A stretch of DNA of 64,000 bases from Herbaspirillum sp. DW155 (lineage in GTDB: Bacteria > Pseudomonadota > Gammaproteobacteria > Burkholderiales > Burkholderiaceae_D). A model generated the notes under the pieces. That model did no database searches, was not told the origin of the DNA, and was given only the letters and a program-made list of their open reading frames with translations. Positions 54,393-63,938 of this stretch are shown here, in pieces; positions within the stretch are counted from its first letter, which is position 1, and every line of letters begins with the position of its first letter. The position numbers and the translations under genes were made by a program. The DNA lies in assembly GCF_037076565.1 (NCBI RefSeq), contig NZ_AP029028.1, positions 4,154,001 through 4,218,000 of the forward strand. Reading direction: 5' to 3'.

Positions 54393-54987
54393 AGGTGGTG
54401 CGGCGATCCAGCATGGCACGGGCGATGGTGCCGGCGTCGACGTATTCCAGTTCACCGCCGACCGGCACGCCCCGCGCCAGGCGGCTGACCTTCAGGCCAC
54501 GGGCCTTGAGGGTTTCGCTGATGTAGTGGGCGGTGGCTTCGCCTTCGTTGGTGAAATTGGTGGCCAGGACCACTTCGCTGACCACGCCATCGGTGGCGCG
54601 GGTGATGAGCTTTTCGAGATGGATGTCGCGCGGGCCGATGCCGTCCAGCGGCGAGAGCCTGCCCATGAGCACGAAATACAACCCCTTGAAGGTCAGGGTC
54701 TGCTCGATCATCACCTGGTCCGAGGGCGACTCCACCACGCACAGCTGGGTGTGGTCGCGCTGGCTGTCCTGGCAGGTCTCGCAGATGACCTGCTCGGTGA
54801 AGGTATTGCACAGGGCACAGTGGCGGATGGTGTCGAGCGCCTTGGCCAGCGACTGGCTCAGGTCAGCGGCGGCGTCGCGGTCATGCTGCAGCAGGTGGTA
54901 AGCCATGCGCTGCGCGGTCTTGGGGCCGATGCCGGGAAGCCGGCGCAGCGATTCGGTCAGGAGGGTGAGACTGGAGGGCGTTTTCAA
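54391..54987 (-). CDS. recR: Recombination protein RecR
   Basis: A 198-residue DNA-binding protein that works with RecF and RecO to load RecA at gaps. N-terminal helix-hairpin-helix [20 protein letters not shown], zinc finger Cys57/60/69/72, Toprim domain with [13 protein letters not shown] and the C-terminal Walker-B-like [18 protein letters not shown]. It starts with TTG, and the TTGA overlaps the stop of the YciI-like gene. Linked to dnaX-ybaB as in many proteobacteria, but here with an extra gene between. Confidence 0.96.
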   Translation of the reverse strand: MKTPSSLTLLTESLRRLPGIGPKTAQRMAYHLLQHDRDAAADLSQSLAKALDTIRHCALCNTFTEQVICETCQDSQRDHTQLCVVESPSDQVMIEQTLTFKGLYFVLMGRLSPLDGIGPRDIHLEKLITRATDGVVSEVVLATNFTNEGEATAHYISETLKARGLKVSRLARGVPVGGELEYVDAGTIARAMLDRRTT

Positions 54988-55286
54988 TTGCGGTCTACGG
55001 AATAGCGGAAGGCTTCGAGCGCCTCGGCCGTCATGGAGGGGACGAATTCGATGATCTCGTATTCGGCCACGCCGCCGATGAAGAAGGGATCGGATTCCAT
55101 GATGGCTTCGATCTCGGCACGGTCGGCACAGTCGGCGATGATGATGCCACCGGTGCGCGGCACCTTGCGGCCGGACATCAGGAATACGCCTTCGGCATAT
55201 TGCTGGTTGAGGAATTTCTTGTGCGCGGTCAGCAAGGCATCGATTTCGCCTGCCGGCCTGGTGTACGTGATCGAGACGATGAACAT
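54984..55286 (-). CDS. YciI-like protein
   Basis: A 100-residue ferredoxin-like-fold protein: [11 protein letters not shown], then [32 protein letters not shown]. The His/Asp pair usual in the YciI family is partly visible (His in LTAHKKFL). Function unknown; related to EthD and muconolactone-isomerase-like folds. The start at 55286 has GGAGG four bases upstream; the open frame extends six residues further. It sits between ybaB and recR and is translationally coupled to recR. Confidence 0.85.
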   Translation of the reverse strand: MFIVSITYTRPAGEIDALLTAHKKFLNQQYAEGVFLMSGRKVPRTGGIIIADCADRAEIEAIMESDPFFIGGVAEYEIIEFVPSMTAEALEAFRYSVDRN

Positions 55287-55383
55287 GGTGCCTCCACTAA
55301 GCAATCCTGCATTCCATCAGAATCAGACTATCCTGCGCGATGCTGCCCGCGCCCGGGGCCGAGGCCACCGGGCGCGCACGGCA

Positions 55384-55710
55384 TCAGAACGGCATCTTGA
55401 AGCCCGGGGGCAGCGGCATGCCGGCGGTGACGCCCGACATCTTTTCCTGAGCGGTGGCTTCGGCCTTGCGCACGGCGTCGTTGAAGGCGGCGGCGACCAG
55501 ATCTTCCAGCATGTCCTTGTCGTCAGCCAGCAGCGACGGGTCGATGGAGACGCGCTTGACATCGTTCTTGCAGGTCATCACGACCTTCACCAGGCCGGCG
55601 CCGGACTGGCCCTCGACTTCGATGCTGGCCAGTTGCTCCTGGGCCTTCTTCATGTTGTCCTGCATGGCCTGTGCTTGCTTCATCAGACCTGCCAGTTGAC
55701 CTTTCATCAT
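55384..55710 (-). CDS. ybaB: Nucleoid-associated protein YbaB/EbfC
   Basis: A 108-residue DNA-binding protein of the YbaB/EbfC family: [28 protein letters not shown], then [31 protein letters not shown] and a C-terminal [11 protein letters not shown]. It forms a tweezer-shaped dimer. The start at 55710 is chosen because AAGGAG lies eight bases upstream; an ATG at 55716 is too close to that site. It follows dnaX by 85 bp in the usual dnaX-ybaB-recR order. Confidence 0.94.
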   Translation of the reverse strand: MMKGQLAGLMKQAQAMQDNMKKAQEQLASIEVEGQSGAGLVKVVMTCKNDVKRVSIDPSLLADDKDMLEDLVAAAFNDAVRKAEATAQEKMSGVTAGMPLPPGFKMPF

Positions 55711-55795
55711 GCTCATTGCTCCTTGTTTCAATTCACGGAATTCTATCGCGTTTGGGCAAGCTGCCGACAAGCCGGCCGGCGCTCGCGTGCACGTC

Positions 55796-57946
55796 TCACA
55801 ACGCCTGGATCGACCCCGGCACGATGGTGGCGCCGAACTCGCGCATCATGCTCATGACGAAGGGATCGCTCTTCATCTTCTGTTCGGCCCGGCGCTGGCG
55901 CTCGGCACGTTGGGCCTCGGCCACTGCATTGGCGGTATCGGCTACGGCACCGATCTCGGTCTCGACGCGGATTTCCTTACCGAAACGCTCGGACAGCGCC
56001 GCCACCAGTTTTTCCACGCTGCCGGAAGAACGCAGGGTTTCCAGCGGGATACGCAGGTGGAAGCAGACATTGCCGCCATTGAGTGCTTCGCAGCGCACCA
56101 GTTCACTCTGGAAGGCCATCTGATGCGCCACGCCGCGCAGCGCGGTGAGGCTGGCGGCCAGCGTCGGCCAGTGACCATCCCACCCCAGTTCGGCGGCGAT
56201 GCGTGCGGTTTCCTGCTGCTGCGCCGGGGTGGCGGCCGGGCGCTGGGGAGCGGGCGGCTCTGCGGCGGCGGCAGGTGCGGGAACGGTGTCTCTTCTTTCT
56301 TCAGCCAGCTCGGGCATCGGCGCGGACGGCGGCATCGCTGCCGAGCCTGTGTCGTCTTCCCACGGCGGGATGGCGTCGAAGGGCGGCGGCTCGGGCATAT
56401 CGGGGGGCATCGGCGCGGCGGCACGGCCCGTCCTGGCGGGTGCTGCTGCCGGGGCTGACACGGCGGGCGCGCTGGGCGTAGCTGCCGGGATGGCCGACGC
56501 AACGGAGGGTGCAGAGGCAGGCGCAGCCGCTGCGGGCCGCGCTGCTGCCTTGCCGCCCTTGCCACCGCGCAAGGCCATCAGCGCCGCTTCGCGGGCCGAG
56601 GTGGGAGCCGCAGGCGCGGCGGGTTGATCCGCGGCGGACGGCGCCGCAGGGGCAGGTGCCAGCGCTGCCGTTTCGGCTCTGGCCGGTGGCGCTGCTGACG
56701 CGGGAACCGCCGACGGTTGCGCGCGGCTGACCGGTGCGCTGGTCACGGCGGCCTGCGGAGCCAGCAAGGGAGCGGCCTGGCGCGGCGTGGCCGCACGGCC
56801 GCCGCCCGGCGCGGGGGCTGCAGGCACCGGCGCAGTGGCGCTGGCACTGACCGGGCGGAAGGCCAGCATGCGCAAGAGCGTCATGCTGAAACCTGCATAT
56901 TCGTCAGGGGCCAGGCCCAATTCATTGCGGCCATGCACGGCGATCTGGTAGAACAACTGCACATGTTCCGCACTGAACTGGCCAGCCAGGCGCAGGATAT
57001 CTTCGCGGTGGGGCAAATCATCGGCGAGTGCGGCCGGCACGGCCTGGGCCAGGGCGATCTGGTGCAGCAAGGTGCCGAGATCCTGCAAAGCGGCGTTGTA
57101 AGACAGGCTGCGGGTAGCCATGTCATCGGCCACGCCCAGCAAGGCGGCGCCATCCTGCGCCGCCAGTGCATCGAGGATGCGGATCAGGTAGGACTGGTCG
57201 AGTGCACCCAGCATGCCCTGCACGGCTTCCAGCGTGACCTTGCCGGCGGCATAGGCGATGGCCTGGTCGGTCAGCGAGAGCGCATCGCGCATGGAACCGG
57301 AAGCGCCCTGCGCCAGCAGGCGCAGCGCGGGCGGATCGAACTCGATGCCTTCCTGGTTCAGGATGTTGTCGAGATGGCCGATGATGTGGCCGGGCGGCAT
57401 CTGCTTGAGGTTGAACTGCAGGCAGCGCGAGAGCACGGTCACGGGAATCTTTTGCGGATCGGTGGTCGCCAGGATGAACTTGATGTGCTCGGGCGGCTCT
57501 TCCAGCGTCTTCAGCATGGCGTTGAAGGCGTGGTTGGTGAGCATGTGCACTTCGTCGATCATGTAGACCTTGAAGCGCGCGTTTGAGGGCGCATAGATGG
57601 CCTGCTCCAGCAGTTGCGCCATCTCGTCCACGCCGCGGTTGGAGGCGGCGTCCATCTCGATGTAGTCGACGAAGCGCCCGGCATCGATGGCCACGCAGGC
57701 TTCGCATACGCCACAGGGCGCGGCGGTGATGCCGCCGCTGCCATCGGGGCCGACGCAATTGAGCGACTTGGCCAGGATGCGCGAGAGCGTGGTCTTGCCC
57801 ACGCCACGGGTGCCGGTGAAGAGATAGGCGTGGTGCAGCCGCTGCTGTTCAAGCGCGTGCGTCAGCGCGCGCACGACATGCTCCTGGCCGACCAGGGTGT
57901 CGAAGCTGCGGGGACGGTATTTACGGGCGAGAACTTGATAAGACAT
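55796..57946 (-). CDS. dnaX: DNA polymerase III subunits gamma and tau
   Basis: A 716-residue clamp-loader ATPase. Walker [10 protein letters not shown] (45-53), zinc Cys64/78/81/84, Walker B-region DEVHML and sensor 1 [17 protein letters not shown]. After domain III (to about 365) comes a long Ala/Pro-rich linker (about 370-580), then a conserved C-terminal tau region for polymerase and helicase binding. No slippery A-run was noticed that would produce gamma by frameshift. Full length for betaproteobacteria. Confidence 0.96.
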   Translation of the reverse strand: MSYQVLARKYRPRSFDTLVGQEHVVRALTHALEQQRLHHAYLFTGTRGVGKTTLSRILAKSLNCVGPDGSGGITAAPCGVCEACVAIDAGRFVDYIEMDAASNRGVDEMAQLLEQAIYAPSNARFKVYMIDEVHMLTNHAFNAMLKTLEEPPEHIKFILATTDPQKIPVTVLSRCLQFNLKQMPPGHIIGHLDNILNQEGIEFDPPALRLLAQGASGSMRDALSLTDQAIAYAAGKVTLEAVQGMLGALDQSYLIRILDALAAQDGAALLGVADDMATRSLSYNAALQDLGTLLHQIALAQAVPAALADDLPHREDILRLAGQFSAEHVQLFYQIAVHGRNELGLAPDEYAGFSMTLLRMLAFRPVSASATAPVPAAPAPGGGRAATPRQAAPLLAPQAAVTSAPVSRAQPSAVPASAAPPARAETAALAPAPAAPSAADQPAAPAAPTSAREAALMALRGGKGGKAAARPAAAAPASAPSVASAIPAATPSAPAVSAPAAAPARTGRAAAPMPPDMPEPPPFDAIPPWEDDTGSAAMPPSAPMPELAEERRDTVPAPAAAAEPPAPQRPAATPAQQQETARIAAELGWDGHWPTLAASLTALRGVAHQMAFQSELVRCEALNGGNVCFHLRIPLETLRSSGSVEKLVAALSERFGKEIRVETEIGAVADTANAVAEAQRAERQRRAEQKMKSDPFVMSMMREFGATIVPGSIQAL

Positions 57947-58042
57947 GGAGTGGCTGCTGTCGGCTTTTTGGCTCAGGGGGGCATTTTAAGCTATTTCGCC
58001 GCCGCCAACGCCTTTGCCTGCATCCACCCTGCTCTGCCCCGG

Positions 58043-59020
58043 TCAGGCTGGCGCGCTGCGCGCCTTCTTGCATTCGTAAATCGCCTCATCGGCTTGCCCC
58101 ATCAGGGTGGCCAGATCAGGATGGCGCGCCTCATCGTACTGGGCGACGCCCACACTGTACTCCAGCTGATATTGACGCTGGCCGCGCTGGTTGAAGGCCG
58201 CCACGGCCTGCTGCAGATGTTGCAGAACGATGGCCGCATCAGCCTTGGCGGTATTGGTCAGGAACGCCGCGAATTCGTCACCGCCCAGGCGGCCGATGAC
58301 ATCCGATTCGCGCAGATTGCTCATCAGCAGGCCGGCGAAGTCGCGCAATGCCAGGTCGCCTGCGGCATGACCGAAACGGTCGTTGATCTGTTTGAAATGA
58401 TTGAGATCGAAACCCAGCATGCAGGCCGGGCGCCCCGTACGCTTGCTGACCGCCATGGCATGCCGGACCAGCGATTCGAAACCGCGCCGGTTGGATATGC
58501 CAGTAAGCTCATCCATGGAGGCCAGCCTCACGGCGGCCATTTCTTGCTCGACCATCGCCGCCAGATCCTTCAACAGGCACTGCTCATCGGCATCGAAACT
58601 GCGTGGCACGGTATCGACCAGGCACAAGGTGCCGAGCATGAAGCCGCTTTCGCTCCTGATGGGGCAACCTGCATAGAAACGGATGAAGGGTTCGCCCGTC
58701 ACTTGCGGGTTCCCGGCAAAGCGTGCATCGAGCCGGGCATCGGGCACGATGGTCAAGTCTTCATGCAGGATGGCGTGGGCACAGAAGGAAATATCGCGCG
58801 AGGTCTCGGTGGCGTCCCCCATTCCCACGCAGGATTTGAACCATTGACGATGCACGTCAATGAGCGTCACCACCGCCATGGGCACATCGAACAGCCGCCG
58901 CGCCAGGCGGGTCAGCCGGTCAAATCGCTCTTCACGGGGAGTATCGAGGATGCGCAGCGAATGCAGGGCGTCGATACGGGCGGCTTCATTGGCGGGTAGC
59001 TCAGCAATTCTCATGGTCAT
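58043..59020 (-). CDS. GAF-GGDEF diguanylate cyclase
   Basis: A 325-residue cytoplasmic enzyme making c-di-GMP. The N-terminal GAF domain (about 25-155) contains FCAHAILHEDLTIVPDA and FYAGCPIRSESGFMLGTLCLVD, as in GAF-GGDEF proteins near phytochrome-like sensors. The GGDEF motif is intact at 246-250 and the product-inhibition I-site RESD is at 237-240, five residues before it. The start is uncertain: ATGs at 59020 and 59014 and a GTG at 59026 are in frame, none with a clear ribosome site. Confidence 0.9.
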   Translation of the reverse strand: MTMRIAELPANEAARIDALHSLRILDTPREERFDRLTRLARRLFDVPMAVVTLIDVHRQWFKSCVGMGDATETSRDISFCAHAILHEDLTIVPDARLDARFAGNPQVTGEPFIRFYAGCPIRSESGFMLGTLCLVDTVPRSFDADEQCLLKDLAAMVEQEMAAVRLASMDELTGISNRRGFESLVRHAMAVSKRTGRPACMLGFDLNHFKQINDRFGHAAGDLALRDFAGLLMSNLRESDVIGRLGGDEFAAFLTNTAKADAAIVLQHLQQAVAAFNQRGQRQYQLEYSVGVAQYDEARHPDLATLMGQADEAIYECKKARSAPA

Positions 59021-59174
59021 CAGCACGGAATGGACATTGTTACCGACGTTAACGACAGGCTGCGGCCCACTTTAATCCCAATTTTTTGGAGAAACAAGAA
59101 TAAGTTGTTCACAACTTCGTATCAAAATGTGAAGCCCAAATCCAGCTTGTCCCTGTCTTTTCGATATTGAAAAC

Positions 59175-59202
59175 GGCAGGCTCCCCCGCTCCCTGGCCTG
59201 CC
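59175..59202 (-). terminator. Terminator of the ComEA-like gene
   Basis: GGCAGGC and GCCTGCC form a 7-bp stem with a 14-base loop, five bases after the stop, followed on the minus strand by GTTTTC. Confidence 0.65.
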
Positions 59203-59207
59203 TTGGC

Positions 59208-59585
59208 TCACTTGCCGGCCGCCGGCTTGTCTGCTGCCTTCTCCTCGGCCTTGTTCTCAGCGCGTGGGGCTTTGGCTGGCTTGCCTTCCTTGGCCACCGG
59301 TGCTGCCGCACCCACCTTGGGCTGGCCGTTGACCGTCAGGCCATTGGCAGAAAGCTTCACTGCGGCCTTGTCCTTGATGCCCTTGACGCGCTTTTCCAGA
59401 TCGCTCCAGTCCTTGAAGGCGCCGCCCTTCTGGCGTTCTTCAAGAATGCGTTTGGACATGGCCGGACCGATCCCGCGCACGCCATCCAGGGCGGCCTGGT
59501 CGGCCTTGTTGACGTCCACTTCGGCCCAGGCCAGGGCGGTCGCGGCGAAGAAGCTGAGAATGAACAACAGGGTTTTCTTCAACAT
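59208..59585 (-). CDS. ComEA-like helix-hairpin-helix protein
   Basis: A 125-residue secreted protein. Signal peptide LLFILSFFAATALAWA (cleavage near residue 21), then a ComEA helix-hairpin-helix domain: VDVNKADQAALDGVRGIGPAMSKRILEERQKGGAF and WSDLEKRVKGIKDKAAVKL. The tail after about 85 is Ala/Lys/Glu-rich and low-complexity. ComEA proteins bind DNA in the periplasm during uptake; with minor pilins elsewhere in the window a competence role is possible but unproven. It stands alone between terminators. Confidence 0.88.
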   Translation of the reverse strand: MLKKTLLFILSFFAATALAWAEVDVNKADQAALDGVRGIGPAMSKRILEERQKGGAFKDWSDLEKRVKGIKDKAAVKLSANGLTVNGQPKVGAAAPVAKEGKPAKAPRAENKAEEKAADKPAAGK

Positions 59586-59620
59586 GATGCTTCCTTTCGA
59601 CTTTCAACGTTCGGTTGGAG

Positions 59621-59658
59621 GAAAAACAAAGGGCAGCCCCCGGAAGTGGACTGCCCTT
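59621..59658 (-). terminator. Terminator of the lapAB-ugd-rfaE1 unit
   Basis: AAGGGCAG and CTGCCCTT form an 8-bp stem with a 14-base loop, about 60 bases after the rfaE1 stop. On the minus strand it is followed by TGTTTTTC, a good T-run. Confidence 0.75.
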
Positions 59659-59716
59659 GCTCAACGAAAACCGAACCAGCCTGTTGACCGAAATCCAGCT
59701 AGAAATACCCTGCAAA

Positions 59717-60652
59717 TCAGCCCGCCAGCAACTCCTCGCAAGTAACGGTCGCCGTGCCCAGCTTGCCGACCACGATACCGCCAGCACGATTGGCCATGGT
59801 CACCGCATCGACCAGCGAAGCGCCCGCGCCCAGCATCACGGCCAGGGTACCGATGACGGTATCGCCGGCGCCGGAGACGTCATACACTTCGCGCGCCATG
59901 GTCGGGAAGTGCGTGACTTCGCCCTCGCGGTACAGGCTCATGCCTTCTTCCGAACGGGTCAGCAGCAGCGCTTCCAGGTTCAGCTCGGCACGCAGCTTCT
60001 GGGCCCGGGCGGTGAGATCTTCCTCGTTCTTCCACTGGCCGACGATACGCACCAGCTCGGACTTGTTGGGGGTGAGGACGGAGGCACCGGCATAGCGGGC
60101 GAAGTCATCCCCCTTGGGATCGACCAGGATGCGCTTGCCGAGCTTCTTGGCGGTGGCAATCATCTCGGCCACGTTGACCAGACTGCCCTTGGCATAATCG
60201 GAAAAGATGATCACATCGTAGTCCGCCACGAGTGAATTGAATTGCGTGAGCTTGTCGCGCAATACGGTATCGGTGGGGGCTTCTTCGAAATCGATGCGCA
60301 CCAGCTGTTGCTGGCGGCCGATCACGCGCAGCTTGACGATGGTGGAGATGCTGGCGTCGCGGTTGAGATGGCTGCGGATGCCCATCTCGCCGAGCATGCT
60401 CTGCATCACGCGCGCCGGCTCATCGTCGCCGGTCACGCCCAGCAGGGCCGTCTGCGCGCCCAGGCTGGCGGTATTGCGGGCAACGTTGGCGGCGCCGCCG
60501 AGGCGCTCTTCCTTGCGCTCGACCCGCACCACCGGGACCGGCGCTTCGGGCGAAATGCGGTTGACTTCACCGAACCAGTAGCGGTCCAGCATGACGTCGC
60601 CGACGATGAGAATGCGCGCCGAATTCCAGGCAGCTGCAAGGTTCTTGTCCAC
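59717..60652 (-). CDS. rfaE1: D-glycero-beta-D-manno-heptose-7-phosphate kinase
   Basis: A 311-residue PfkB-family kinase for the heptose branch of LPS core synthesis (HldA type, without the C-terminal nucleotidyltransferase of HldE). It shows GDVMLDRYWFGEVNRISPEAPVPVV, GGAANVARN and the PfkB signature DVSGAGDTVIGTLA with its catalytic Asp. A GTG at 60652 is chosen as start because it gives the family length and avoids a 32-base overlap with ugd; the open frame reaches 60721. Gene order lapA-lapB-ugd-rfaE1 marks an envelope operon. Confidence 0.93.
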   Translation of the reverse strand: MDKNLAAAWNSARILIVGDVMLDRYWFGEVNRISPEAPVPVVRVERKEERLGGAANVARNTASLGAQTALLGVTGDDEPARVMQSMLGEMGIRSHLNRDASISTIVKLRVIGRQQQLVRIDFEEAPTDTVLRDKLTQFNSLVADYDVIIFSDYAKGSLVNVAEMIATAKKLGKRILVDPKGDDFARYAGASVLTPNKSELVRIVGQWKNEEDLTARAQKLRAELNLEALLLTRSEEGMSLYREGEVTHFPTMAREVYDVSGAGDTVIGTLAVMLGAGASLVDAVTMANRAGGIVVGKLGTATVTCEELLAG

Positions 60653-60689
60653 GATGTTATCTACCTTCTTGTTCAGATTGGCGTGCGCC

Positions 60690-62069
60690 TTATTGCACGC
60701 GGGCTTGCAGTGAACGGCCAATGCCGTAGTACTCGATACCGCTGTCGGCCATGAGCTGCGGATCGAACAGATTGCGGCCGTCGAAGATGACCGGGCTGTT
60801 CAGCGCCGCCTTGACGCGTTCCAGATCGGGGCTACGGAAGGCTTTCCATTCGGTGACGATGGCCAGCGCGTCGGCACCTTGCAAGGCATCCATGGGCGAG
60901 GCGGCAAAGCGGATCTGCTGCAGGCGGGCGCTGTCATCGGCGAAATCCAGCTCCAGCACGCGCGCAGCTTCCTTCATGGCGACCGGATCATAGACTGCCA
61001 CGGTGGCGCCACGGCGCACCAGTTCACCAATGAGCACGCGCGAGGAAGCCTCACGCATGTCGTCGGTATTGGGCTTGAAGGCCAGACCCCAGATGGCGAA
61101 GTGCTTGCCGGAGAGATCGTCGCCGAAACGCTTGACGACCTTCTTGCCCAGCACGTGCTTTTGCAGATCGTTGACCTGCTCGACGGCACGCAGGATCAGC
61201 AGCGACTGATCGTAGTCGCGCGCGGTGCGTTCCAGTGCCTGCACATCCTTGGGGAAGCAGGAGCCACCGTAGCCGCAGCCGGCATAGAGGAAGCTGTGGC
61301 CGATACGCGGGTCCGAGCCGATACCGTGGCGTACCGATTCGATGTCGGCGCCGACACGATCGGCCAGGTTGGCCAGTTCGTTCATGAAGGAAATGCGCGT
61401 GGCCAACATGGCGTTGGCGGCGTACTTGGTGAACTCGGCCGAGCGCACGTCCATCCAGTAGGTACGTTCATGATTGCGGTTGAAGGGGGCGTAGAGCTTC
61501 TTCATCAGGGTCTGCGCGCGCAAGCCTTCGGCGGTCTGGTCGTGACCGATGACGATACGGTCGGGGCGCATGAAGTCTTCGACGGCTGCGCCTTCCTTCA
61601 GGAATTCGGGATTGGAGACGACCGAAAAACTCAGCTCGGTCTTGCCGCGCTGAAGCAGTTCCTCCTTGATCGCCGCCGTCACCCGGTCAGCGGTACCGAC
61701 CGGCACGGTGGACTTGTCGACCACCACCTTGAAGCCTTCCATGTAACGGCCAATGTTGCGGGCTGCGGCCAGCACGTATTGCAGATCGGCCGAGCCATCT
61801 TCATCGGGCGGCGTACCGACGGCGATGAACTGGATGTCGCCATGCGCCACGCTGGCGGCTACATCGGTGGAGAACTGCAGGCGGCCGGCGGCGCGGTTGC
61901 GCGCCACCACTTCTTCCAGGCCAGGTTCATGGATGGGGATGCCACCGTTGTTGAGGATGTCGACCTTGCGCTGGTCGACGTCCAGGCAGAACACGTCGTT
62001 GCCCAGTTCAGCCAGGCAGGCGCCGGTCACGAGGCCGACATAGCCCGTGCCGATGATGGTGATTTTCAT
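60690..62069 (-). CDS. ugd: UDP-glucose 6-dehydrogenase
   Basis: A 459-residue NAD-dependent enzyme that oxidises UDP-glucose to UDP-glucuronate for polysaccharide or LPS modification. NAD site [17 protein letters not shown] (7-23), and the catalytic Cys271 in YGGSCFPKD. Three domains as usual. The start at 62069 ([12 protein letters not shown]) is standard; six more in-frame residues upstream are not conserved. It lies 36 bp after lapB. Confidence 0.96.
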   Translation of the reverse strand: MKITIIGTGYVGLVTGACLAELGNDVFCLDVDQRKVDILNNGGIPIHEPGLEEVVARNRAAGRLQFSTDVAASVAHGDIQFIAVGTPPDEDGSADLQYVLAAARNIGRYMEGFKVVVDKSTVPVGTADRVTAAIKEELLQRGKTELSFSVVSNPEFLKEGAAVEDFMRPDRIVIGHDQTAEGLRAQTLMKKLYAPFNRNHERTYWMDVRSAEFTKYAANAMLATRISFMNELANLADRVGADIESVRHGIGSDPRIGHSFLYAGCGYGGSCFPKDVQALERTARDYDQSLLILRAVEQVNDLQKHVLGKKVVKRFGDDLSGKHFAIWGLAFKPNTDDMREASSRVLIGELVRRGATVAVYDPVAMKEAARVLELDFADDSARLQQIRFAASPMDALQGADALAIVTEWKAFRSPDLERVKAALNSPVIFDGRNLFDPQLMADSGIEYYGIGRSLQARVQ

Positions 62070-62105
62070 GGTAGATCCAGAGTTCAAATACGGCCCGCAA
62101 GGGCC

Positions 62106-63281
62106 TCAATTCATGACGTTCAATTCTTCGGTACGACGCGGCGGGTAAGTCTCCCACTGGCTGCAGCCCGGGCATTGCCAGTAGAACTGGCGCGCCTTGA
62201 AGCCGCAATGGCTGCACTGGTAGCGCGCCAGCTTCTGCGTATAGCCATGCACCAGGGTCTTGACCACGGCCAGCTCGGGCTGCACCGTCTGGGGCGCACT
62301 CATCATGCGCGCCTCCAGGAACTTGTCCAGACCCAGCAGCGTGGGGGTGCGACGCAATTCGTCACTCACCAGCACGTTGGCGGGATCGATGCCATCGGCA
62401 TCCAGTACGGCCTTGAAGACCACTTCCAGCAGGTCGATCGAGGGCGCCTCGGCGAGGTAGGCACGCAGCAGGTTGATACCCTCCTGGGGACGGCCTACGG
62501 CGATATAGCCATCCATCAGGCGCTGCGCCACCAGGGCAGTGTGCGGCACGCTCTGGTGCTCGACGCGGCGCCAGGTTTCCAGCGCGCCTTCGATGTCGCC
62601 CTTGGCGCGCAAGGCGTCGCCCATCAGCATGGTAGCGCGCACGCTCTTGCGGTCGGCGGCCAGGGCCTTGTCCAGCAGGGCCATGGCGGCTTCGGTATTG
62701 GTGCGCACCAGTTCGTCGGCGGCCAGTTCGCAGTAGAACTGGGCGATCTCGCGCTGGCGGCCGCCGGCGCCGGTAGCCTGCAGGATTTCGGCGGCGGAGA
62801 TGGCGCGTTCCCACTCCTTCTCGCGCTGGTAGATTTCCAGCAGGGCGCGGCCCGCCTGGGCGCTGAAGGAGGTGTCGATGAGCTTGTTGAAGGTTTCTTC
62901 GGCGCGGTCCAGCAGCCCCGCCTTCAGGTAATCCTGGCCCAGTTCGTAAAGCGCATGGCCCTGGTGCTCGGCCGGCAGATCAGGCCGCGCCAGCAGGTTC
63001 TGGTGCACGCGGATGGCGCGCTCGGTTTCGCCGCGGCGGCGGAACAGATTGCCCAGGGCGAAGTGCAGTTCCACCGTTTCAGGGTCCAGCTTGACGATTT
63101 CGATGAAGGCATCGATAGCCTTGTCGGGTTGCTCGTTGAGCAGGAAATTGAGACCCTTGAAGTAGCCGCGCGGCAGGGTGCGGGATTCCGACAGCAGCTG
63201 GTTGATATCCACCCGCGCGGCAATCCATCCCAGGCCGAAGAAGACCGGGATGCCAAGCAACCACCAAAATTCAAATTCCAT
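62106..63281 (-). CDS. lapB: Lipopolysaccharide assembly protein LapB
   Basis: A 391-residue membrane-anchored TPR protein (YciM) that controls LPS level through LpxC turnover with FtsH. N-terminal anchor MEFEFWWLLGIPVFFGLGWIAAR, several TPR units (about 60-330), and a C-terminal rubredoxin-like zinc domain with CSHC and CPGC near 357-375. Preceded by lapA with 16 bp between. Confidence 0.95.
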   Translation of the reverse strand: MEFEFWWLLGIPVFFGLGWIAARVDINQLLSESRTLPRGYFKGLNFLLNEQPDKAIDAFIEIVKLDPETVELHFALGNLFRRRGETERAIRVHQNLLARPDLPAEHQGHALYELGQDYLKAGLLDRAEETFNKLIDTSFSAQAGRALLEIYQREKEWERAISAAEILQATGAGGRQREIAQFYCELAADELVRTNTEAAMALLDKALAADRKSVRATMLMGDALRAKGDIEGALETWRRVEHQSVPHTALVAQRLMDGYIAVGRPQEGINLLRAYLAEAPSIDLLEVVFKAVLDADGIDPANVLVSDELRRTPTLLGLDKFLEARMMSAPQTVQPELAVVKTLVHGYTQKLARYQCSHCGFKARQFYWQCPGCSQWETYPPRRTEELNVMN

Positions 63282-63297
63282 AAACAGTGAGGGGCAA

Positions 63298-63624
63298 TTA
63301 GAGGATGTGCTGCGCGGTGATCACGCTGTCAGGTTGCGGCGGCTGGGCCTGCACCTGGGCGATCTCTTCCTGCTGCTTCTGGACTTGCGACAGCGCCTTC
63401 TTGTAGCGCGCAGCTTCGCGGCGGTGACGCAGCGCCAGCGGCGCCATGGCCAATACGCCCAGCACCGCACCCACCACGAAGAAGGCCAGCAGCACCAGCA
63501 CCAGCGGGTCGGTACGTTCATAGCCGAGGAAGAAATGCAGGGTCACTTCCTGGGTATTGCGCAGCGCGAAGAAAAAGAAGAACACGAACAGGATGGCCGC
63601 GATCAATCGGGACAGTATTTTCAT
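63298..63624 (-). CDS. lapA: Lipopolysaccharide assembly protein LapA
   Basis: A 108-residue inner-membrane protein (LapA/YciS, DUF1049) with two hydrophobic segments (about 6-22 and 41-62) and a cytoplasmic coiled tail rich in Gln and Glu. FFALRNTQEVTLHFFLGYE is the family motif. The start at 63624 has AAAGGA upstream; the open frame continues 60 residues beyond without conservation. It acts with LapB in LPS assembly. Confidence 0.93.
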   Translation of the reverse strand: MKILSRLIAAILFVFFFFFALRNTQEVTLHFFLGYERTDPLVLVLLAFFVVGAVLGVLAMAPLALRHRREAARYKKALSQVQKQQEEIAQVQAQPPQPDSVITAQHIL

Positions 63625-63938
63625 GGCGTAATCCTTTCTGGCGGGTCGTGGTATTGCCGCTGAGCATGAACGAGCGGGACGATCGCTCCGCAGCATTATT
63701 ACGCTGGCCGGAAAAATGGCGCCTGTTTCACGCGCATTCCCGGGCAATCCAGGGCAAATCGGGATTGTACGTGAAAAAAAACGGCATCCAAAGATGCCGT
63801 TCATTTTGTTGATCTGCCTTTACACCCGTTCACCTCGCAGTGTGCGAGTGTGCAGCTTTCAACCGATGTTACTGCTCGCGGGCGCAGAAAACTTCATCTG
63901 CGCACCGCAAGAACTGCCTGGTCACAGGCCCAGCCGGG
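63625..63938. other. Intergenic region between ihfB and lapA
   Basis: 314 bp. It holds the ihfB terminator (63772-63801) and, between it and lapA, about 145 bp that should contain the lapA promoter. No further gene was seen. Confidence 0.6.
63772..63801 (-). terminator. Terminator of ihfB
   Basis: AACGGCATC-TTTG-GATGCCGTT (as read on the minus strand), a 9-bp stem followed by a run of eight T residues: a textbook intrinsic terminator 138 bases after the ihfB stop. Confidence 0.88.

Noticed and set aside
55796-57946. Programmed frameshift in dnaX to produce gamma
   Set aside because: No A-rich slippery run with a downstream stem was noticed; the protein reads as full-length tau.
57947-58042. 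Possible 4.5S (SRP) RNA gene upstream of dnaX
   Set aside because: The conserved GGAAGGAAGCA-like core was looked for and is not present in this gap.
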